A stretch of DNA of 64,000 nucleotides, from contig NC_092651.1 of the NCBI RefSeq assembly GCF_032118995.1, positions 18,150,349-18,214,348 on the forward strand, given 5' to 3'. Both the position numbers and the translations under genes were made by a program. Source of the stretch: Asterias amurensis (lineage: Eukaryota; Echinodermata; Asteroidea; Forcipulatida; Asteriidae). Under the pieces are notes generated by a model, which was not told the DNA's origin, did not search any database, and saw only the letters and a program-made list of their open reading frames with translations. Positions 56,885 through 64,000 of the stretch are shown here, one piece after another (within the stretch, counting starts at the first letter, position 1; each line of letters begins with the position of its first letter).

Positions 56885-57250
56885 TAAGTATGTAATAATA
56901 ATAATAATAATAACAAGTTCTTATATAGCGCATTTCACAATAAACCGTATCAATGCGCTTTACATTAGTCCCCTGGTCATTGGGCCAATAAACATCCCTT
57001 TAATCTTTCTCAACTCCCATTTAGGGAGTATACAGCCCCGAGCTGCCGTGGCGCTCCGAAAGCTTTTCATTCACAATATCAACCTCTACCCTCGCAGGTA
57101 CCCATTTATACCCCTGGGTGAAGAGAAGCAATTATAGTAAAGTATCTTGCTCAAGGACACAAGTGTCACGACCGGGATTCGAACCCACACTCCGGTGAAT
57201 TAGCACCAGAACTTGAATTCGATGCTCTTAACCACTCGGCCGCGACACTC
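56885..57250 (-). mobile_element. tRNA-derived SINE, minus strand
   Basis: On the minus strand the head has a pol III A box (GGCCGAGTGGTTAAGAGC, plus positions 57224-57241) and B box (GGTTCGAATCC, 57175-57185). The body ends in TATATAAGAAC and a TTA-repeat tail (56892-56914 on +). The A box sequence is like that of class II (Leu/Ser) tRNAs. It inserted into LINE-derived DNA. The same tail occurs alone at 21695. The 150-codon + frame across it is an artefact. Confidence 0.8.
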
Positions 57251-58345
57251 TACATGTTAGAACAGGCTGCAAACCGATACAGTATGTAGCAGTATGACCT
57301 TGGTATAAGTGAATCTAAAATTTAAAAAATTTTTTCTATCAATGTTGAAACCCTGTCTGAGAAACTTTTGAAGTTCTAAAATAATGCTGTTTCCTTTATA
57401 CAGGTCTACATTAGAGACATGGCATGACAAACACATAGGAGAATGAGATGATTAAAAACCTCTTCAACTGTTTGCTTTCTGCTCAAACTTTGCCTAGCGA
57501 CAGTGGAATATGCTCTGGTAATACTGCTAAGAAGTATTAATAAAACAAAATCACAAGTGAAAGGTCAAAAAAAAATTTAAAAGCGCAACAGTATGTGGAC
57601 ATTAGTGCTGGTGGAACAGGGGAATTACATACTTGTCTATGAAGAAGCTTTAGAAAAGGTAATCATGGTGTTTATGTAAACACTGTTTTCATTTTGTTTG
57701 TATTTACAGCAATGTCACATCTACGTGTTGATCCTACACTAACATGAAAGTGCTCAAGGCCAAAACTATTGTAAACTTGTCTGTATTGAACCATTTCATG
57801 TTTGGTGAAATACACAAAGTCAACAGTGGAACTAAGATGAAAGTACTTTCGCACGCTACGTCACTCATCATGCACGTTTCATTCCATTCACTGTACATTT
57901 TTCTATCCAACCAACTAGTAATATTGTACTGTGCCTAAAACATCACTGCGTGCGCGTGTCTTGTGTAATGCAGCTGTGTTACTGCAGGGCACATAATACA
58001 TTTGCCGTCTGCTTTAATCACAAAAAAAGCTGTAAGAACGCACAAGCTGTTGGTTGAATCCAACAGGCCGAACCAAAAGAAATGGTTGTTATGTCACAAT
58101 TAGAAATTGTAGGCCTTCGCTTTATTTGTTTTGAATGTTGTGTTCTTCAATCAAGATGACAAAGGTCTACTTGGATGTTATGTAAAACAAGTAATGAATG
58201 TTTTTCATTCGTGCAATAATGCAAATACTTTCATTCATTTAAAGATGGAATGTTCCATTCAACTCGGCTCCGCATTGTTGAATAGAACATTCCATCTTTT
58301 AATTCATGAGTTGTATACTACTTCTTAGTATTTTGGAAAACTTTT
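57251..58345. other. No gene seen; spacer before the right macrosatellite block
   Basis: Begins with GGCTGCAAACCGATACAGTA then TGTAG (57265-57289), similar to the core and linker of the 44.4-47.2 kb minisatellite. The rest is AT-rich without clear coding. Confidence 0.45.
58239..58301. repeat. 63-bp near-perfect hairpin
   Basis: TAAAGATGGAATGTTCCATT CAAC faces TTGAATAGAACATTCCATCT TTTA with a 14-base loop. Short palindromic MITE-like element. Confidence 0.75.
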
Positions 58346-59765
58346 CAGTTTTTGTTTACTTATTATTATTATTTTTTTTTTAACTTTGTTTTTTGCAGTA
58401 CTTTGATAACATCTTCTAGTTTATAACTGCTGAATTCATGAGAAAGCTGGCAATGGATTGCCTCCTCATTGGATGAGACTGAAAGAGAACAAGTGAGGGT
58501 GTGCGACTCACTATAAAGATGGCTTAAATAGCAATTTGAGGATGAGGCGGCCATGGACGCAAGTATACGCCGGATGGTGGTGGGGGAGACCAGGCATTGA
58601 TGGCCAAAAGTTAACCTGGATCGATCTTCCAACACAGTTTAATAGTAAGTTGTTGGGTCAAAATTAGTTAATATTGGTAATGTCTCTATAAAGGCACTGG
58701 ACACTGTAAGTAATTACTCAAAGTAAGTATTAGCATAAAGCCTTACTTAGTAATGGAGAGCTGTTTGATAGTACAAAGCGTTGTGAGAAACAGCTCCTGC
58801 TGAAAGAAAGTAGTTTTTGAGAAAGATGTAATTTCTCACTGGAATATTTGAATTTGATTTTCAGGGCGAAATCAAGCATCTGAAAGCACACAAGTTGTGC
58901 GACAAGGGCACTTTTTTCTTCCATTATTCTCTTGAAACTTTTACGACCAATTGAACTCAAATTTTGCACAGGTTTGTTACTTTATGCACCAAGTGAGACG
59001 ACTGGTCTTTGACATTTACCAATAGGGTCCAGTGCCTTTAGAGACATTACCATCATCAGTTTTCATGTTACTCAAATATTTGTGTCAACTTTTGCCAAAT
59101 GCAATTCACAAATGCTTTTGAGCGAAGCAGCAAAATTAAAAATGACGATGCACACAAAAATACATGGAAATTTTGTTTTTCCTTACTCTGGAACTAACAC
59201 CAATTTTGTCAAAGCAAATTTGGTACTTCTCTAAATGGCGGACCATTTAAGTTTACACAATAAAAGGAACACCACATACTTTTGATGATAAACCACTGTA
59301 AATAAATATGAATTACTTTTAAAGGCAATGGACACTATTGGTCAAAGACTAGTCTTCTCACTTGGTGTATCTCAACATATGCATAAAATAACAAACCTGT
59401 GACAATTTGAGCCAAATCGGTCATCAAAGTTGCGAGACAATAATGAAAAAAAAACACGCTTGTCACACGAAGTTGTGTGCTTTCAGATGCTTGATTTCGA
59501 GACCTCAAATTCTGAATCTGAGGTCTCAAAATCAAACTCGTGGAAAATTTACTTCTTTCTCGAAAACTACGTTACTTCAGAGGGAGCTGTTTCTCACAGT
59601 GTTTTATACTACCAATCTCTCTCCATTACTTGTTACCAAGTAAGGTTTTATGCTAACAATTATTTTGAGTAATTACCAATAGTGCCCACTGCCTTTAAAT
59701 TGTGTTTTCAACCAGATTTATGTCTTTCAAAAAACGTTCCTAGCCCAAATCACCAACCCTAAAAG
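58346..59765. repeat. Macrosatellite, right block, partial first unit
   Basis: Starts at CAGTTTTTGTTTACTTATTA, equivalent to about position 1756 of unit 1, and follows the unit to its end. It contains the unclassified module with an 88-codon minus-strand frame (58369-58635), an A copy and a reverse A copy. Confidence 0.88.
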
Positions 59766-62700
59766 CAATGTGTTTCTTAAAGGCAGTGGACACGTTGGTA
59801 ATTACTCAAAATTATTATGAGCATAAAACCTTACTTTGTAACGAGTAATGGGAAGAGGTGGATAGTATAAAATATTGTGAGAAACAGCTCCCTCTGAAGT
59901 GATGTAGTTTCGAGAAAGAAGTAATTTTCCACGAATTTGATTTCGAGGCACCTCAGATTTAGAATTTGAGGTCTTGAAAGCAAGCATCTGAAAGCACACA
60001 ACTTCGTGTGACAAGGGTGTTATTTCTTTTATTAATACATCACGCAATTGCGACAACCAATTGAGCTATTTTATGCATATGGTGAGATACAACAACTGTG
60101 AATAACCAACAGTGTCCATTGTCTTTAAAGAGACACATTGCATTTGGAATGAGCACCTTTGTCCTTAAAACAAGCAGTTGTTAAATGATTCACTCGTTGA
60201 TGCCTCAAAATTGTGTGATTTATCTTTAACTTTGTCAACTATAGTTCTAACAGTTTTGCATTTAGTTGTGACAATTTGTGGACACCACAAAATTGTAAAC
60301 TATTTTAGTTCACAAAGTAAGAGGAAAACCACACAGTTTGAGGCACTACTTTTAGATAATGTTTCCAACAAGATTTATGTCATTTCAACACTTTTCAAAG
60401 CCCTAAATCACCCAGTCTAAAATCAATGCGTCTCTTTAAGAAGGTTTCGACATTGTTAAGTTGAATTATCACATGCTTTAAGAGACACATTACATTTGGA
60501 TTGTGGGCTTTGGGCAACGAGCAGTTGTTTTGCAATGAATATTGTTGGAAAGATCCTTTAAAAGTAGATTAAAATTATTCACTTAAAAATGTGTGGTTTT
60601 TACATTTACTTTGTGAACTAACATGGTCCGACAGTGGCATTTTGTTGAGGCAAATATTGGACACCTCCTTTAAAGTTCACAAAGTAAAAGGAAAAACTCA
60701 GTTTTGAGGCACATTAGTGTCAATAATCTTATATGACATTAAAACATCCAACTAGATTCCTGTTGAAACAAACGCTTCATAGCCCAAAGTGCCAATTCTA
60801 AAAGCAATGCGGAAAGCTCAAAGACGCATTGCATTTGGAAGGGGCATTTGGGCTTTAGATAGTGCTTGCTAGAAAACTAGAAATTTTAATTTCTGATTTC
60901 CTAGCAAGCACTATTAATAAACCACACAAATATACCAGGAATCTGTGTGGTTACCTTTTTTTAGTTTTGAAAAACAATTTTTGCAGACCATTAGTTCACA
61001 AGGTAAAAAGAAATCCACACAGATTTGAGCACATTAGTGTAAATAGTTTGAAGCCCTACTTCTTAGAACATGTTCCACCCAGATTCACATTATAACAAAC
61101 GCTTTTGTTGCCCAAATTGGCAAATGTTGAATTACCTTACACTTAAAGACACTGGACACTATTGGTAATTGTCAAAGACCAGTCTTCTCACTTGATGTAT
61201 CTCAATTAGTTGTAGAAGTTGAGAGATAATTATGAAAGAAAAAACACCCTTGTGACACGAATTTGCTTTCAGTTGTTTGATTTGAGACCTCAAAATTCTA
61301 TTTTTGAGGTCTCAAAACCAAACTTGTAAAAACATCTCGAAAACAACGTCACTTCAGAGGGAGCCGTTTCTCATAATGTTCTATACTATCAACCTCTCCC
61401 CATTACTCATAACCAAGTTAGGGTGTTACGCTATTAATTACTTTGAGTAATTACCAATAGTGTCCACTGCCTTTAAAGGGACATTGCTTTTGGATTGCGC
61501 TTTTTGCTTTTGGAGTGGGTAATGTGGGCTTTAGAATGTGCTCTCTATGGAATGAATTTGGTTGGGATGATTCAACGTTAGAAAATGGTGAGCCACACAA
61601 TTATACCTGAAAATTTGTTGTTTTTTTTCAGTTTTTGTTTACTTATGATTTTTTTTTTGAAACTTTGATTTTTGCAGTACTTTGATAACATCCTCTAGTT
61701 TATAACTCCTGAATTCATGAGAAAGCTGGCAATGGATTGCCTCCTCATTGGAAGAGACTGAAAGAGAACAAGTGAGGGTGTGCGACTCCACTATAGCGAT
61801 GGCTTAAATAACAATTTGAGGATGAGGCGGCCATGGACGCAAGTATACGTCGGATGGTGGTGGGGGAGACAAGTCATTGATGGCCAAAAGTTAACCTGGA
61901 TCGATCTTCCAACACAGTTTAATAGTAAGTTGTTGGGTCAAAATTAGTTCATGTTGGTAATGTCTCTCTAAAGGCACTGGACACTGTAAGTAATTACTCA
62001 AAGTAATTATTAGCATAAAGCCTTTAATGAGTATGGAGAGCTGTTTGATAGTACAAAGCATTGTGAGAAACAGTTCCTGCTGAAAGAAAGTAGTTTTTGA
62101 GAAAGATGTAATTTCTCACTGGAATATTTGAATCAAGCATCTGAAAGCACACAAGTTGTGCGACAAGGGCACTTTTTTCTTCCATTATTCTCTTGCAACT
62201 TTTACGACCAATTGAACTCAAATTTTCACAGGTTTGTTACTTTATGCACCAAGTGAGACAACTGGTCTTTGACATTTACATAGGGTCCAGTGCCTTTAGA
62301 GACATTACCATCAACAGTTTTCATGTTACTCAAATATTTGTGTCAACTTTTGCCAAATGCAATTCACAAATGCTTTTGAGCGAAGCAGCAAAATTAAAAA
62401 TGACGATGCACACAAAAATACATGGAAATTTTGTTTTTCCTTACTCTTGAACTAACACCAATTTTGTCAAAGCAAATTTGGTACTCAAAATGGTGGACCA
62501 TTTAAGTTTACACAATGAAAGGAACACCACATACTTTTGATGATAAACCACTGTAAATAAATATACACAACTCTTAAAGGCAATGGACATTATTGGTCAA
62601 AGACTAGTTTTCTAACTTTGTGTATCTCAACATATGCATAAAATAACAAACCTGTGACAATTTGAGCCAAATCGGTCATCAAAGCTGCGAGATTATAATG

Positions 62701-63019
62701 AAAAAAAAACACGCTTGCCACACGAAGTTGTGTGCTTTCAGATGCTTGATTTCAAGACCTCAAATTCTGAATCTGAGGTCTCAAAATCAAACTCGTGGAA
62801 AATTACTTCTTTCTCGAAAACTACGTTACTTCAGAGGGAGCCGTTTCTCACAGTGTTTTATACTACCAATCTCTCTCCATTACTTGTTACCAAGTAAGGT
62901 TTTATGCTAACAATTATTTTGAGTAATTACCAATAGTGCCCACTGCCTTTAAATTGTGTTTTCAACCAGATTTATGTCTTTAAAAAAACGTTCCTAGCCC
63001 AAATCACCAACCCTAAAGG
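59766..63019. repeat. Macrosatellite, right block, full unit (3254 bp)
   Basis: Complete unit with the same order as unit 2: A, three B modules, reverse A with intact core (TTTGAGACCTCAAAATTC at about 61280), B half, unclassified module, A, B half, reverse A. The copy near 62100 lacks the TTTGATTTTCAGGGCG piece, like unit 1, while the full reverse A copy resembles unit 2. Variants are thus shuffled between units. Confidence 0.9.
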
Positions 63020-64000
63020 CAATGTGTTTCTTAAAGGCAGTGGACACGTTGGTAATTACTCAAAATTATCATGAGCTAAAAACCCTTACTTTGTAACGAG
63101 TAATGGGAAGAGGTGGATAGTATAAAATATTGTGAGAAACAGCTCCCTCTGAAGTGATGTAGTTTCGAGAAAGAAGTAGTTTTCCACAAATTTGATTTCG
63201 AGGCACCTCAGATTTAGAGTTTGAGGTCTCGAAAGCAAGCATCTGAAAGCACACAACTTCGTGTGGCAAGGGTGTTATTTTTTTATTAATACATCACGCA
63301 ACTTCGACGACCAATTGAGCTATTTTATGCACATGGTGAGATACAACAACTGTGAATATCAACAGTGTCCATTGTTTTTAAAGAGACACATTGCTTTTGG
63401 AATGCGCACTTTTGGCCTTAAAACAAGCAGTTGTTAAATGAATCACTCATTGATGCCTCAGAATTGTGTGATTTATCTTTAACTTTGTCAACTATAGTTC
63501 TAACAGTTTTGCATTTTGTTGAGACAGTTTGTGGACACCACAAAATTGTAAACTATTTTAGTTCACAAAGTAAGAGGAAAACCACACAGTTTGAGGCACT
63601 ACTTTAAGATAATGTTTCCAACAAGATTTATGTCATTTTAACACTTTGCCAATACTAAATGCAATGTGGATAGCTCAAAGACGCATTGCATTTGGAAGGG
63701 GCGTTTGGGCTTTAGATAGTGCTTGCTAGGAAACTAGAAATTTTAATTTCTGATTTGCTAGCAAGCACTATTAATAAACTACACAAATATACCAGGCATC
63801 TGTGTGGTTACCTTTTTCTAGTTTTGAAGAACAATTTTTGCAGACCATTAGTTCTCAAGGTAAAAAGAAATTCACACAGATTTGAGCACATGGGTGTAAA
63901 TAGTTTGTAGCCCTACTTCTTAGAACATGTTCCACCCAGATTCACATTATAACAAACGCTTTTGTTGCCCAAATTGGCAAATGTTGAATTACCTTACACT
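63020..64000. repeat. Macrosatellite, right block, partial unit with internal deletion
   Basis: Runs as other units to about 63645, then jumps from the first B module (CATTTTAACACTTTGCCAAT) to the end of the second (AAATGCAATGTGGATAGC). About 0.4 kb is lost, one B module. It continues to the window end. Confidence 0.88.

Noticed and set aside
56685..57137. 150-codon open frame.
   Set aside because: Only the first 65 or so codons are LINE reverse transcriptase; the rest runs into an AAT microsatellite and the SINE.
57155..57250. Functional tRNA gene on the minus strand.
   Set aside because: A and B boxes are present, but the acceptor stem and arms do not form a regular cloverleaf, and it continues into a SINE body with a microsatellite tail.

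Overview
This 64 kb window is eukaryotic, repeat-rich animal DNA. Introns with GT/AG borders, a ZDHHC palmitoyltransferase gene, non-LTR, Gypsy and DIRS-type retroelement remnants, a tRNA-derived SINE and many palindromic TTAA-ended MITEs all fit a metazoan. The MITE families (ends TTAAAGGCACTGGACAC, TTAAAGGAACACGTTGCC and a GGGTACTTTTTGTA type) look to me like those of sea star genomes, so my best guess is an echinoderm, probably an asteroid. That is recognition from memory, not a search result.

Layout. (1) 1-9468: a macrosatellite of about 3.15-3.28 kb units, each a mosaic of MITEs in alternating orientation. The same macrosatellite returns at 58346-64000, so the window is bracketed by two blocks of one array family. 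(2) 9.5-23 kb: intergenic or intronic DNA with single MITEs, a hAT-type element with an 8-bp target-site duplication, and an 855-bp segmental duplication. (3) 23.2-27.4 kb: the last four coding exons of a ZDHHC2/15/20-type protein S-acyltransferase on the + strand. Its introns hold MITEs and a foldback element made of 42-bp repeats. (4) 27.4-38.6 kb: sparse DNA with more MITEs, a possible membrane-protein exon and a duplicated exon-like block. (5) 38.6-41.3 kb: a transposon with terminal inverted repeats that carries 14 copies of a 172-bp satellite. (6) 41.4-44.4 kb: a Gypsy RNase H scrap and a broken, partly duplicated DIRS-type element. (7) 44.4-47.2 kb: a minisatellite of about 51 bp alternating between two unit types around a hairpin core. 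(8) 47.2-55.7 kb: 8.5 kb of degenerate telomere-like CCCTCTAA repeats with an internal 2487-bp tandem duplication. (9) 56.0-57.3 kb: a broken LINE with a tRNA-derived SINE. (10) 58.3 kb to the end: the macrosatellite again.

Only the ZDHHC exons are a confidently supported host gene. Most open frames are chance frames in repeats. No complete transposase, rRNA gene, true tRNA gene or CRISPR array is visible. The most interesting content is structural: MITEs assembled into a macrosatellite, MITE arms carrying different palindromic cores, a satellite inside a transposon, and a DIRS / hairpin minisatellite / telomere-like composite block.
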